Shown piece by piece: positions 36,798 through 47,472 of a DNA stretch of 64,000 bases (within the stretch, counting starts at the first letter, position 1; each line of letters starts with the position of its first letter). The notes under the pieces were generated by a model, which saw only the letters and a program-made list of their open reading frames with translations, had not been told where the DNA came from and ran no database searches. The position numbers and the translations under genes were made by a program. Origin of the DNA: Candidatus Methanohalarchaeum thermophilum (GTDB taxonomy: Archaea; Halobacteriota; Methanonatronarchaeia; Methanonatronarchaeales; Methanonatronarchaeaceae); the NCBI GenBank assembly GCA_001914405.1, contig MSDW01000001.1:1178001-1242000 (forward strand), written 5' to 3'.

Positions 36798-38339
36798 ACA
36801 AAAGTAGGTATTTTGGCTTCTTTTTTTGATTTGGTGTTTTTTCTATTTTTTTAATTTAAGTGATTTTGTTGGTTTAGTTGTTTTATTGTTGTTTTCTTGG
36901 AATTTTTCGGTTTTTTTTGGGTGTTTGTTTTCTTTTGTTTTTTGGTGTTTTGGTGTGGGGTTTTTGTTTTGTTTTTGGTTTTGTGGGTTTTTTTTGGGGG
37001 GTCTTTGTTTTTTTGGTTTTTGTTATTTTCGGATGGGTGTCTCACTTTTTGTTGGTTTTGGTTTGGTGGTAATCTTTTTTTTATTTCAATTTTTTATATG
37101 TTTTTTATTATATGTAATTTATTAATAATAATTATTTACATGTAATAAAATTATAGTAATTAATTACATGTTTTATTTTATAGGTAATATTTTACAAGTT
37201 TATCTGTGGTTCTTGGAAATTTGAAAAGTTATTTTTAGGTTAAGAAATTTGTATTATGCTAACTTAGTTGGGGGTTGTTTTTGTGGGTTTTTGGTGCTTT
37301 TAGGTATGGGGTTTTGACCGGTGATTGCCTAAAAACGCATACCTTATTTTGGGGATTTTAGGTGGGTTTTTTGGGGAATATTTGGGTTATTTCATTTTTG
37401 TTGTAATGGTTTTGTTTTTGGTGGATTTTTGTTCGTTTGTGGTAGTACATCTATTCCAACTTTATTATGAATATGGGGGTTGTTGTGTGTTTAGTGGGGA
37501 TTAAACCCAAAAACCATTAAAAAAACACAGAACCCATAAACAACACACACCTCATTACACCAATATTGTAACAAAAACCAATCCCCTCCCAAACATCAAC
37601 TACCAAAAAACAAAAAACCAAAAACCCACCAAAACAAAAACACCAAAAACAAACAAAAACAAAAAAACAAAAAAACCAGAAGCAAACACACCTCCACCAC
37701 ACCATCTACCCTTACCTAACACCAGATATATAGATAACAACAGATACTAAATAAATTCCATTAACCATCTATAGATACATCACCCTATCTATCAGAGATA
37801 AAACCAAAACCCCAATAAAACAGAAAAACCACACCTGGTAAATAACAAAAATAAAAAAGTGAGGGGGTAGACCGAAAATAGAGAACAAACCAATTAAAAA
37901 AGCACAAAACACAGACAAAAACCAAAAAATCAAACCACTTATATAACAATTAAAACTACTTATATACCCAATGTAAAACAAAAAAATCTCTTATAAACCA
38001 CGAACTTATAAATAACAAGATCCCAAAAAACAAACTTAAATTCTTAAAAAATTTTAAAAAAATAACCAAATATTAAAAAGCACTAAAAAAGGTTTTTTAA
38101 CACTATTTTTTAACCAAAACAAAATATATCTAGTTAAATAACTTCTCTAACTAAAAAAATAGATATCATTAAACTAAGTGTATAACTGGATATTTCCTGT
38201 TTCTAAAGTTTTTTTCTGTATTCCCCACCTAAAGAAAAGATATCTTAGAAGAATGAACAATATAAAAAAACCTAATCAATTAATCATAGAACTCATATCA
38301 AAAGTGTAAAGTAGCCCATGTTCTTAAGTTGTTTGTGGG
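36798..38339. other. 1.5-kb gene-free block, GT-rich then AC-rich
   Basis: The + strand is dominated by T and G from about 36830 to 37500, then by A and C to about 38050, then AT-rich. Open frames here are products of the low-complexity composition and show no protein-like features. A possible pair of competing stems lies at 37298-37344: TTTTAGG with CCTAAAA, or AGGTATG with CATACCT. The AT-rich palindromic patch ATTTACATGTAAT lies near 37131-37143. The GT-to-AC order is what flanks a rightward gene elsewhere in the window. Confidence 0.5.
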
Positions 38340-38960
38340 GGATGGAATTGAGGTTTGAAGAGTTAAAAGATGAAAAATGGAAGTTTATATACATGTTCTT
38401 CCTGATCAGCCATAAACCAGTAGAACCATAACCAAAAACAGGAAAACGAAACAATCAATAGAATACTTTACGTTCTACTAATTGGATATAAATGGAGCAA
38501 ATGTGCCTAAGAAGTACGAATCATACGTCACAGCATATAGACTCCCTAAAAGAGATGGCAAAAGGAAGACATCTTGAAACAGATAGTAAAAAAGCTTCAG
38601 GAAAAAACATACAGAGAAGGAGAAATAAAACTCGATAAGGCAGCATATAGAATCAACAACCATGGAGACAAAAAAGCGGACAAAAAGTAGGGTATCAGCG
38701 GATACAAAAACAGGAAAGGATCCAAAATTCACGCCGTAACCACAAAGAAAAGGCTGCCCTTATCAATAAAAGTATCCAAGGGTAACAAGCATGACTCAAA
38801 CCTGTTCAAACAAACATTAGAGAACATAGAGATCAGAACAGGATCCTAGGTCTAGAACCCGACCAGGCGAGGAGCTAGCAAATTCATCTAAGACAAAAAA
38901 GATAAGAAAGTATTTGAAAAATAGAAGCATTAAGAGTAATCTTCCTAAAAATAAGAAGAA
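38340..38960 (+). pseudogene. Decayed IS5-family transposase
   Basis: Frames join to a typical IS5 enzyme: an N-terminal MELRFEELKDEKWKFI and IGYKWSKC (near 38345-38500), then KKYESYVTAYRL, a TYREGEIKLDKAAY stretch, and TTMETKKADKK and GYKNRKGSKIHAVTTKKRLPL near 38655-38765. The segment SIKVSKGNKHDSNLF follows; its D is the second DDE residue. The C-terminal part is missing or unreadable. At least four stops or shifts are present. The SIKVS-GN-H-SNLF segment also occurs in the fragment at 20310, so the two probably descend from the same insertion sequence. Confidence 0.65.
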
Positions 38961-39182
38961 CAAGAAAGATAGAGTACCACATTTTTAAAAGCTTTAATAT
39001 CTATATATGGCGATGCAAAGTTATTAATAGTTTTGACAAAAATGTTTTGAAATAAAAAATTAGACCTTTCTTACAACATTATAAACCAATAATTCATTTA
39101 TAACGATTTTAAAAATTTCAGAAAATAACCTAAGCCAATATTAGAAGTTCGAATATATCAACACACCTAAACATACAAGAAA

Positions 39183-41714
39183 TTAGATTTGGAAAATATC
39201 TTTTTTCTCTAAATCAAACTGAACTCCTGTTTGTTCATCATAGAAACCAGATTCAGCATCCAAACAGATAATTCCATTACACTCTACTGTACCTATATTT
39301 TGATCTGATTCAACACCTACCTTTGATTTAAAATCAACTAATTCTTGTTTGGAATTAACCTTTAAAGTCACAACTTGCCTATTAAAATCCTTTTTAATCT
39401 TAGAAAACTCTTTTTTTCTTTCTAAATAATCTTCAAAAGACCCAATACCCCTACTAAAGATATCAATATATCTCTCCCACAAATTCCTACTTTTGGTATC
39501 ATCTAAAACAAAAATTGATACCTCAGGAAGATTATCTTCGATTAATTTGAAGTGATTTTCAATAGTCCTATAATTTAAATTTTTAATTTCTTGATTTAAA
39601 TCTATTTCATTTCCCGAAGTGGTTGTTTTAACTCCTTGAGCCTTATCATCAACAACTTCTCCAAAATAATTAGGCAAATATTCCTCAACAAGCTCTCTCT
39701 CACTAAACTCGTTTTTCTTTTTCAAAAATTTCCGAGTCTTCTCCAATAATATCTCACCATAGATGTATTTACTAAAAGGATAATCATTATTTTCTTTATC
39801 GACTAAATTGAGGATATGAATTTCTGAAAAATCTTTTTCGTTGTTCCTATTAGTTCTACCGGCTGTTTGAACTAGATTATCTAAAGGAGCTAAATCTCTG
39901 TAAATTTTGTCCACAGATATATCTACACCAGCCTCTATTAACTGTGTAGTAATTAAAATAAATTTTTTATTATTTCCTATGTAGTCTTTAGCTTTTTTTA
40001 TTCTCTCTAATCGCTCACCAGGAGGTATATTAGTTGACAAATAGATAATTTCGAAACCATTAAAGTCATTTTTTTTATTAAATTTAGAAAAAAGCTTTTT
40101 GGTGCTGTCAATAGTGTTTAATACAACCATTAAGTTATCAAAACCACTATCGTGGTTTATTAAATCATAAAGTTCTTCTAGATTTGTTTTTTCGTTTATC
40201 AAGTTTGTCTTTACCTTATACCTATTGAAGAATTTGTTTATCTTTTTATTTGAAAGAGATGAATAATCTCTTGGAGAAAATAGTTTTGTAGAATCTAATC
40301 TTTTTTCTTTTTGTTCATTAGTTGAATTCAATTTAGGTTGTGTAGCAGTTGCTAAAATGATATAAGAATCGAATTTTTCAGTCAAAATTTTAAAACAATC
40401 TCGAATTGGTGTGATTAAACTTGGGGGAATAGCTTGAATCTCATCTATTAAAATGATAGAGTTTGTTAACTTGTTATATTTTTTTAACAAATGGTTTTTG
40501 TTAGTAAAAATTGATTTAAAGACTTGAAAAAAAGTTGTAACAACAATATCAGAATACCAATTTTCAATTAAAAATGAACTCTTATCGTAACCAAGTTCTT
40601 CTCCGTCTTTATTAAATACCTCATTCGATAGGTGATGATGTTCTAATAATTTATTATTATCAATTTCATCATATCTGGTATTAAGAACATTTTTAAAAAC
40701 TTCATAGTTCTGTTCGATTATAGATATATATGGTAAAGCATAGATTATACTCGGTTCTTTGTTTTCACTTTCTTTTAAGTGGTTTCTTAATTTTAAAGCG
40801 TTGCCTAATAAAGTCAGTGTTTTCCCAGAGCCAGTTGGGGCATCAATTTCAAAAAATCTATCATTGGATTCTTTTAGAGCTGCTTCTAAATTTTCAGCGG
40901 TTTCTTGATATATCGCTTCTCTAACTTTGTTGAATTCATCTGTTTGATCAAATCCTTTCTTGTAAGATTCCAACATCTCTATTGGATAAGAATAATCTTC
41001 TTTTGTCTTTTCTACTTCGCTAGCGCTTTTTTTGTCAGATTCTAATAATATAGAATAAACTAGATTAAATAAATAAAAATAAAAAATATCATCATTAAAC
41101 TCGGTGAACCTAACTAAACCAGGAATAATAATCTCATTATCCTTTTTTTGGGCGGTTATTTTTCCCAGGTAATCTTTAAATTCTTCAAGGTAGTCAATAT
41201 CTTTAGTTTCTAATAACAGGTTATAGATTTTATTTACTCTAGGTTTATGTTTTTCAATATTTTCGTAGATTTTTCTAGTGTCCTTATAAGAACTCTCTTT
41301 AGAATCGGTTTCGTATTTAATTGTTTTTTCTAAATTTTCAAGATCACCATGATGATGCTTTATCGAATTAAAAACAACAGCATTCACAAAACCCCTCTCA
41401 ATTTCATCAAATTCAAATCTTTCGGCTAGGAATAATCCAAATAAAGAAGATATTAATCCATGTCTTTCGTATTTTTCTTCTGAAGAATTATTCCTAATTT
41501 TCTTTTGGAAGTAATCAGAAAATTTTCCGAAATCATGAGAAACAGAAACTATTTTTATCACTCTTTCAAGGTCTTCTTTTTTAGATATGTCCAAGTTATC
41601 AATTATCGAAAATGAATTGGATTTAACTTCTTCTAGATGATCTTTTAATTTTTTGTTCTCGTGAGATAAGAATCTAGAATAAGACAATTTGACTTCCTCT
41701 CGTAGTTTCACCAC
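39183..41714 (-). CDS. cas3: Cas3 HD nuclease-helicase (type I-B)
   Basis: Cas3 unwinds and degrades target DNA recruited by Cascade. This 843-residue protein has an N-terminal HD domain with SVSHDFGKF (H60-D61) and KHHHGDL, a Walker A DAPTGSGKT (near 290-300), a DExH-type box LIDEIQAIPP, motif III ATATQP, and motifs ITTQLIEAGVDIS and QTAGRTNR. The C-terminal 200 residues are charged and less conserved, as is usual. It overlaps cas5 by 41 bases, implying coupling. An internal start a few codons later is possible. It is the last gene of the leftward effector operon cas6-cas8b-cas7-cas5-cas3. Confidence 0.93.
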   Translation of the reverse strand: MVKLREEVKLSYSRFLSHENKKLKDHLEEVKSNSFSIIDNLDISKKEDLERVIKIVSVSHDFGKFSDYFQKKIRNNSSEEKYERHGLISSLFGLFLAERFEFDEIERGFVNAVVFNSIKHHHGDLENLEKTIKYETDSKESSYKDTRKIYENIEKHKPRVNKIYNLLLETKDIDYLEEFKDYLGKITAQKKDNEIIIPGLVRFTEFNDDIFYFYLFNLVYSILLESDKKSASEVEKTKEDYSYPIEMLESYKKGFDQTDEFNKVREAIYQETAENLEAALKESNDRFFEIDAPTGSGKTLTLLGNALKLRNHLKESENKEPSIIYALPYISIIEQNYEVFKNVLNTRYDEIDNNKLLEHHHLSNEVFNKDGEELGYDKSSFLIENWYSDIVVTTFFQVFKSIFTNKNHLLKKYNKLTNSIILIDEIQAIPPSLITPIRDCFKILTEKFDSYIILATATQPKLNSTNEQKEKRLDSTKLFSPRDYSSLSNKKINKFFNRYKVKTNLINEKTNLEELYDLINHDSGFDNLMVVLNTIDSTKKLFSKFNKKNDFNGFEIIYLSTNIPPGERLERIKKAKDYIGNNKKFILITTQLIEAGVDISVDKIYRDLAPLDNLVQTAGRTNRNNEKDFSEIHILNLVDKENNDYPFSKYIYGEILLEKTRKFLKKKNEFSERELVEEYLPNYFGEVVDDKAQGVKTTTSGNEIDLNQEIKNLNYRTIENHFKLIEDNLPEVSIFVLDDTKSRNLWERYIDIFSRGIGSFEDYLERKKEFSKIKKDFNRQVVTLKVNSKQELVDFKSKVGVESDQNIGTVECNGIICLDAESGFYDEQTGVQFDLEKKDIFQI

Positions 41715-42405
41715 TTAGATACTTCGAGTTATCTTTAATTTTTAATGGACTATCTTTAGAGATTGCTATCGATTTAAATTTTGGAGAAGACCTATCTTCT
41801 TCCATTTTAACAGGTAAGCGTTCATTATATATTTTTCCTTCTATCTCAGATCCATCAATTATCTCTGCAGGTGCAGCGGTTTCCGAATAACCGACTTCTT
41901 TTTCATTAAGCTCGGTTTTATAAAAATCACCAAAATTTGCAAACAAATTCACTTGACCCAAATATGGTGGAAAGACACACTTATTTTTCCTCAAAAAATC
42001 ACCTAATTCCCTTTTTATTTTTTTGTCTTTTAGGTATAGGTAAATTCTGTACTCTGGGTTCCTTATGAACTCTAATCTAGTGGGAGATAGCGCTCCTTTC
42101 CCACTGGGGTTTCTATAAGGATTTGATAGATCTTTTGTTTTTTTATCTAAGTTTTTTCCATGCATAAAGTTGTATCCATGCAGCTCTTTTCCACCAAAAC
42201 TTTTTAGATTAATTCCTGTTTTTATTTCATCAAAACCGAGTTCTTCTAAATATTCTTCTTTCCCATAGCCTAATATCGATCCGATTAGGCCAAACAAAGA
42301 TGTTTTTGGAGGAATTAAATAGGATTGCTGTTCTCTATTACACCAAGGCTTTGTATAAAGAGCATAATCCCCCCAAAGTCTAAAAGACAAGATTTCTTTT
42401 GACAT
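41674..42405 (-). CDS. cas5: Cas5 (type I-B Cascade subunit)
   Basis: Cas5 caps the 5' handle of the crRNA in Cascade. The 243-residue protein opens EILSFRLWGDYALYTKPWC, then SYLIPPKTSLFGLIGSILGY, the conserved Cas5 RAMP start and P-x-T-x-x-G-helix. A basic/Gly-rich central stretch (SNPYRNPSGKGALSPTRLEF) and FPPYLGQVNLFANF match I-B Cas5 (Cas5h). Its ATG is one base after the cas7 stop (TAG-T-ATG), and it overlaps cas3. No anomaly was seen. Confidence 0.88.
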   Translation of the reverse strand: MSKEILSFRLWGDYALYTKPWCNREQQSYLIPPKTSLFGLIGSILGYGKEEYLEELGFDEIKTGINLKSFGGKELHGYNFMHGKNLDKKTKDLSNPYRNPSGKGALSPTRLEFIRNPEYRIYLYLKDKKIKRELGDFLRKNKCVFPPYLGQVNLFANFGDFYKTELNEKEVGYSETAAPAEIIDGSEIEGKIYNERLPVKMEEDRSSPKFKSIAISKDSPLKIKDNSKYLSGETTRGSQIVLF

Positions 42406-42406
42406 A

Positions 42407-43369
42407 CTAGAAACCTAATTTTTCGATTCTTACTTCATTAACATCCTTTAGTTTATTGATAAACTCAAGTGTGTTTTCATAATCTTGGGTTTCATCGATT
42501 TTGTATTCGATTGAATCAAGCTTATCACTATTTTTGTTAACTGCCTCTACCAAGGGATTAAAGTCTAAGTCTTCTTCAATTTCACTGAATTCTCGATAAT
42601 CCTGTTCTTCATTTGAATCTACTTTAACCAATTTTTCGATATCACTCATTTTGGAAACGCCATCGCTGTAATTAATTTTTAACAATAATCTAGAGGTTTG
42701 ACCAGCTTTTGATCGAGTATTTATTAAATTAATTTTGTTCCATAGTGCTTCTAGCATTAAATAAATGTCTTTTTGCTTGGTTCCATTAATTTCTGCTGTT
42801 TTTGGATTAATGTATCCTATCGTTGAGAACAATGCATATGGAACTTGACTATTAGTTGCTATTGCTCCTTGTGTTTTTTCTTCTCCTGATTTCATAACAC
42901 TCGTGTTTTGGAGAGGATTTAGTTCAACTTTATTTATGCTTCTATTCATGTTCTTGAACTGAACCGTTCCCGTAAGATCAATATTATTACCTTCTTCTGC
43001 TAAAACACAACCAAACAATCGAATATCAATACATTTCTCTAATAAATCCGTAGAATCATCCTTGTCGACGATTTCGCTAAGACTCTCTCTTCTCTGGCCC
43101 ACTGTCTGAGTGTCACCTTTTGAAGAATAAAACACTATCTTAGACTTATTTTCAGTATCTGAGTCCTCATCACTTTCGTATTCATCTATATAGTCCCTAA
43201 TATATCTCTTTAATCTTACATCTGATACCATTGCTTTTTGAGTGTTTTCATCAAACCTAGGTTCTCCAGTGAAAGGATCGCCATTAGGATCACAGTCCTT
43301 AGCATCGTATAAAAACAATATCTCTGATCTATTCACTATATCCGTTTCTAGATTTTTCGTTTCATTCAT
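42407..43369 (-). CDS. cas7: Cas7/Csh2 Cascade backbone (type I-B)
   Basis: Cas7 polymerises along the crRNA as the Cascade backbone. ATG 43369 is chosen because AGGAGGG lies seven bases upstream. The longer frame from 43429 merely runs into cas8b. The 320-residue protein opens NRSEILFLYDAKDCDPNGDP, the Csh2 N-terminus, and has DVRLKRYIRDYI, a RRESLSEI region, FGCVLAEEGNNIDLTGTVQF and the basic NTRSKAGQTSRLLL. The start overlaps the cas8b stop by eight bases. Confidence 0.9.
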   Translation of the reverse strand: MNETKNLETDIVNRSEILFLYDAKDCDPNGDPFTGEPRFDENTQKAMVSDVRLKRYIRDYIDEYESDEDSDTENKSKIVFYSSKGDTQTVGQRRESLSEIVDKDDSTDLLEKCIDIRLFGCVLAEEGNNIDLTGTVQFKNMNRSINKVELNPLQNTSVMKSGEEKTQGAIATNSQVPYALFSTIGYINPKTAEINGTKQKDIYLMLEALWNKINLINTRSKAGQTSRLLLKINYSDGVSKMSDIEKLVKVDSNEEQDYREFSEIEEDLDFNPLVEAVNKNSDKLDSIEYKIDETQDYENTLEFINKLKDVNEVRIEKLGF

Positions 43370-45251
43370 TATTATTCCCTCCTGAGGAAGTATCCGGGTT
43401 AGTAAATTTGTCTGATAAAGAATAACCAATAAACATTCCGAAAATAAAATCGTTCTCTGAGAAATTTTCTTTTTCTAATAGTTCTCCAATATTATTGAAT
43501 AGTGAGGAAACTATGGGTTGATTTGATATCTCATGTATTGTTGCTTTTTCCTCAACTTCGTTTATAAATTTTCTTAAGCTATCTTTATCATTGATTCTTT
43601 TTCTAGCATATCCCAACATTCTTTTTTCATAATTATTTATTTCGTAGGATAGCCTTGCGATAGTAACTCCTAGGGGAATTCCCGTTCTGATTTCTGGTGT
43701 CTCTGCAAAGAATTTGTTTTCTGAAATAAAGTTCTCCATTTTTTCTAAACCGCTTTCTCCTTTGATTTCTTCATTAAATTTATTCATAACTATATCCGCT
43801 CCGTTTTCTTCAAAATTAATGGAAATTAAATTTGAGAAGAGATTACAATTTAACTTAGAAAGTAATTCTAAAAACCGAATATGGTTCTTAGTAAAATTAG
43901 AAGCATTAGAAGCTTCGTATTCATTAGGACCTTGGTTTCTAAGCTTGTAAGATATTTTATTAATAAATCTTTCCTGTAAGTGATCATAGTTTATTGGTGT
44001 ATCAAGAAGTATTTTTTCAAGCAAACCTATTCTTTGTTTTATTAATAAGTCATAGTCCTCGCTCCTATTTGAGCTAAATAGTTCAATTAAATAACCATTA
44101 AAACTAAAACCGGTTATTTCTTCATTTTTCTCAAGTAATTCTAATATACGATTTGGATAAATGTCTTTGATAAATTTAACAACTCTAATTCCATTATCAT
44201 ATACATAAAAAAATAAATCCACTCCAATTTTTTCTTGATTACCTAAGTTTGCTAAATCCATTAACAGATAATAACGGTCATTGAGCCTTTTTCTAAGTTC
44301 TTTTAGTTCTTCACTGGAGTAAATTTTAGAGAAGTTCTGATTTTTGAAAGATTCTAGTAATTTATCATAGTTCTTATTTTCATTAAAATTGAGTAGAGAG
44401 AAATATTTGACTCCAAGAATCTTTTTTTGTAGATAACTTTCTATAAATTTTTTTCCTTTATTAAAATCGCCAAAGCAATCGTCACAAATAATTAATTGTT
44501 TTTTTATGTTATCCTCGTTTAGTCCATAAAATCCAGTTTTTTGGTCAAAGGTAAATGAATAATAAAAAGTTGCTTTAGTTGGGGAAAATAAGTTTTCTTC
44601 TTTACCACAGAAAGAACAACTAGATAAATCATTATTTACAGAAATGGAAGTTTCAGAAGGTATAAATTTTTTAAAAACTTCTAGTGTTTCTTTAATCTCT
44701 CCAAGGTAATAGTAATCCTTTTCCAGATTTACATTTAAATTGAATCTATCTATTATGTTGAATCCAATTTTGAAAACAAATATTAGGTCTCTTAAATCGC
44801 TCTTAGATAAATCAATTAAATGACTCTTCTTTTCCTCATAGATCTCTTCGATAAATTTTGATTCATCTTTTAAAACAAAAGAATAAAATTTTTCTAAATA
44901 TTCCTTTGTGGATTTTTTTAGGTCAAGATTTAGATAAAAATCTTTAGTATTGTTAAAATTTCTATGTATTTTTTCGTTTTCGATTTTATTGTTTTTGCCT
45001 ATTGCTGATCCTCCTAAAGTAAAATCATGTGGGTAATAATGACGGTTTTTACCACTATTAATTGTTTTAGTGGGCTGGATATAGAATAGGTCTCTTTCTC
45101 CGGCTTCAACTAAATTAACATCGGATAAATAAAAATTATTGTTTTCATCGAGATTAAGTTCCATTTCTAATATTTTTTGGCTTTTTGATACATCTTGGCT
45201 AAAAGGAACAATTTCTGTGTTTCGTCCCAATTTAATTAGGTTACTAATCAT
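43362..45251 (-). CDS. cas8b: Cas8b/Csh1 large Cascade subunit
   Basis: Cas8b recognises the PAM and recruits Cas3. The 629-residue protein has a strand-rich N-terminus, then a zinc-binding pair CSFCGKE (near 212) and ICDDCFGDF (near 255), followed by FNKGKKFIESYLQKK. This arrangement is characteristic of Cas8b/Csh1. The second half is mostly helical and ends in the small-subunit-like NFSENDFIFGMFIGYSLSDKF. It starts 14 bases after cas6 and overlaps cas7. The subtype I-B call rests on cas8b with csh2-type cas7. Confidence 0.88.
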   Translation of the reverse strand: MISNLIKLGRNTEIVPFSQDVSKSQKILEMELNLDENNNFYLSDVNLVEAGERDLFYIQPTKTINSGKNRHYYPHDFTLGGSAIGKNNKIENEKIHRNFNNTKDFYLNLDLKKSTKEYLEKFYSFVLKDESKFIEEIYEEKKSHLIDLSKSDLRDLIFVFKIGFNIIDRFNLNVNLEKDYYYLGEIKETLEVFKKFIPSETSISVNNDLSSCSFCGKEENLFSPTKATFYYSFTFDQKTGFYGLNEDNIKKQLIICDDCFGDFNKGKKFIESYLQKKILGVKYFSLLNFNENKNYDKLLESFKNQNFSKIYSSEELKELRKRLNDRYYLLMDLANLGNQEKIGVDLFFYVYDNGIRVVKFIKDIYPNRILELLEKNEEITGFSFNGYLIELFSSNRSEDYDLLIKQRIGLLEKILLDTPINYDHLQERFINKISYKLRNQGPNEYEASNASNFTKNHIRFLELLSKLNCNLFSNLISINFEENGADIVMNKFNEEIKGESGLEKMENFISENKFFAETPEIRTGIPLGVTIARLSYEINNYEKRMLGYARKRINDKDSLRKFINEVEEKATIHEISNQPIVSSLFNNIGELLEKENFSENDFIFGMFIGYSLSDKFTNPDTSSGGNNNE

Positions 45252-45265
45252 ATTTTATCACTCTA

Positions 45266-46006
45266 TTAATTTGATATGGCTTTTAGGCATCCGAATCCTT
45301 GGTTGTTTCTTTCACCCAAACCAGTATAGTAAATAAATCGGTTTATTTGTTCAGTTGCGTTGATTTCGAATTTCATTTGTGTGCTCATCTGCCAAGTGTC
45401 CTTTATCTTTAATCTCTTTGGCTTAGAATCTATAAATCTAAAATCTAATTCATTTAGGTCTTTTTTAGGTTCTTTGTCATAGTAGTCTTTGTATCTGTTG
45501 ATTAGGTTTTGGAAGAGGTTGTCGTAAAATTTTTTGGAGTTTGGTCTTAGATCTATGGTTTTTAGTTCTCCATCACCGTTTTTTGTTTGTGTTCTGACTG
45601 CGATTGGTGTTATTGTTTCAAAAACCATTTTTTCTTCAAATTTTGGTTCTTCAAGGGATTGTATCGAATCTAATTTGAATTTAATATCTTTTTGTTTTTT
45701 TATTGTGAGTTCTGGGTTTTCTAGGAAGCCTTCTACAAAAGATTTAGTTAATTCCTTTTTTGGTGAGGAGAAATAGTAATTTGCTTTACTGTTTTTTGGG
45801 GTAATTCCATGTTTATCAGTTTTTTTAACATCCACATTAATCCAAGAAAGATTATATGGCTTATATTTTGGCTTCTCATGATATTTATATGCTAAATCTG
45901 GCGAAACCTCTCCAATCTTATTTAAAGAAGCACTCATTAATTCAAACAAATGATTATATGGTACCTTACTTATTTCCTCAAATCTTAAATTTGCTTTAAC
46001 CCTCAT
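45266..46006 (-). CDS. cas6: Cas6 pre-crRNA endoribonuclease
   Basis: Cas6 cuts the repeat to leave an 8-nt 5' handle. The 246-residue RAMP protein begins MRVKANLRFEEISKVPYNH and ends with the diagnostic Gly-rich loop GLGERNNQGFGCLKAI. A His-containing N-terminal helix (YNHLFELMSASLNKI) could supply the active site. It is the first effector gene after the array, with its start 82 bases beyond the terminal repeat on the same strand, so it may be transcribed with the array or from its own promoter between them. Confidence 0.9.
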   Translation of the reverse strand: MRVKANLRFEEISKVPYNHLFELMSASLNKIGEVSPDLAYKYHEKPKYKPYNLSWINVDVKKTDKHGITPKNSKANYYFSSPKKELTKSFVEGFLENPELTIKKQKDIKFKLDSIQSLEEPKFEEKMVFETITPIAVRTQTKNGDGELKTIDLRPNSKKFYDNLFQNLINRYKDYYDKEPKKDLNELDFRFIDSKPKRLKIKDTWQMSTQMKFEINATEQINRFIYYTGLGERNNQGFGCLKAISN

Positions 46007-46088
46007 ACACCTAATAACCTAAATTTCTTAATAAACTGATTTTCCTAAACTTAGTTAATTAATTAAAGTACATAAAACTTAGCCCCAA

Positions 46089-47472
46089 ACCTCAATCCTA
46101 TTTTAGTCTGATTAAGACCTACGTAAGCTCTTTCTGTTATCACTTCTGTTGAATATTTCAATCCTATTTTAGTCTGATTAAGACAATACTCTTATATCTG
46201 TTTCATTATCTATGTGAACATATTTCAATCCTATTTTAGTCTGATTAAGACCCAACTGGTGACTACGGAGGCAGTATCCTAAGAGAATTTCAATCCTATT
46301 TTAGTCTGATTAAGACGGAGATCCGGCGACAGCTATATACCTTAGAGGGTAGTCATTTCAATCCTATTTTAGTCTGATTAAGACATGGGACGCAACAGGG
46401 AGAATATAAGGCAACTGCAAGTGAATTTCAATCCTATTTTAGTCTGATTAAGACCACTCACTAATCGGTCGTTGTTGTCGTAAGCTGTTTCATTTCAATC
46501 CTATTTTAGTCTGATTAAGACTTGGCAAGACCTCCATAACTACGACTTAATGTGTCTATTTCAATCCTATTTTAGTCTGATTAAGACGGCGGATGAATTG
46601 GACTCTAAACCACCTCATCTATTTCAAGAGTGAACTTATTTCAATCCTATTTTAGTCTGATTAAGACTAACAGGATCCTGAATTAACAGGGCCTCAGGTG
46701 TATATTTCAATCCTATTTTAGTCTGATTAAGACCGAAGAGAGAATGATTTACTTGATAGGTTGCAGGAAGATTTCAATCCTATTTTAGTCTGATTAAGAC
46801 CTCATGATACCCTAAATCATTTTTTTCTATGTACTCGATATTTCAATCCTATTTTAGTCTGATTAAGACAGTTAAGCATGTAGAGGGTTTTGACCGTTTG
46901 TTTTTATTTCAATCCTATTTTAGTCTGATTAAGACAAATTAGTAAATCTAACACCTCACCCAGTAAAGGTGTATTTCAATCCTATTTTAGTCTGATTAAG
47001 ACGGTAGATATAGTCTATTCGAGGCTATAGGGAATCAATATTTCAATCCTATTTTAGTCTGATTAAGACTTGAGTTGATGAGATCTAAGAACAAGATCAA
47101 GGAAGTTCGATTTCAATCCTATTTTAGTCTGATTAAGACATAAACCATTCTTCGCAAATTATCCCTAGATAAAACCATTTCAATCCTATTTTAGTCTGAT
47201 TAAGACTTATATTAAGAAATGCGTTATGGGCAACATCTATAAATTTCAATCCTATTTTAGTCTGATTAAGACACATCTAACTGATCAATCTGACTAAGAT
47301 CCCGTGATATTTCAATCCTATTTTAGTCTGATTAAGACATTGGTTTGGGGATGTTTTTGTTGAGTGGAGTAGGGCATTTCAATCCTATTTTAGTCTGATT
47401 AAGACCACACAAATCCCCTCGTAAAACAACTTTAATATCCGCATTTCAATCCTATTTTAGTCTGATTAAGAC
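46089..47472 (-). CRISPR. CRISPR array: 21 repeats, 20 spacers, transcribed leftward
   Basis: The repeat is 30 bp; on the + strand it begins ATTTCAATCCTATTTTAG and ends TCTGATTAAGAC. Read on the minus strand it ends GGATTGAAAT, giving the type I-B crRNA handle ATTGAAAT, so transcription and the leader come from the right. Repeat starts are 46089, 46155, 46222, 46287, 46355, 46425, 46492, 46558, 46638, 46704, 46771, 46840, 46906, 46973, 47040, 47110, 47177, 47243, 47309, 47376 and 47443. The leftmost copy is degenerate in its first bases (ACCTC for ATTTC), as expected at the old end. Spacers are 35-40 bp except one of 50 bp (46588-46637). The other repeats look identical, so the array is well kept. 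Confidence 0.97.

Noticed and set aside
36826-37145. Overlapping Phe/Gly/Val-rich open frames on both strands
   Set aside because: The DNA here is almost only T and G, which avoids stops; the products are low-complexity with no start signals, so they are compositional artefacts.
37241-37520. Possible replication origin at the GT/AC skew flip
   Set aside because: There is no origin-box repeat and no orc1/cdc6 gene nearby, and the same flip occurs at many gene boundaries.
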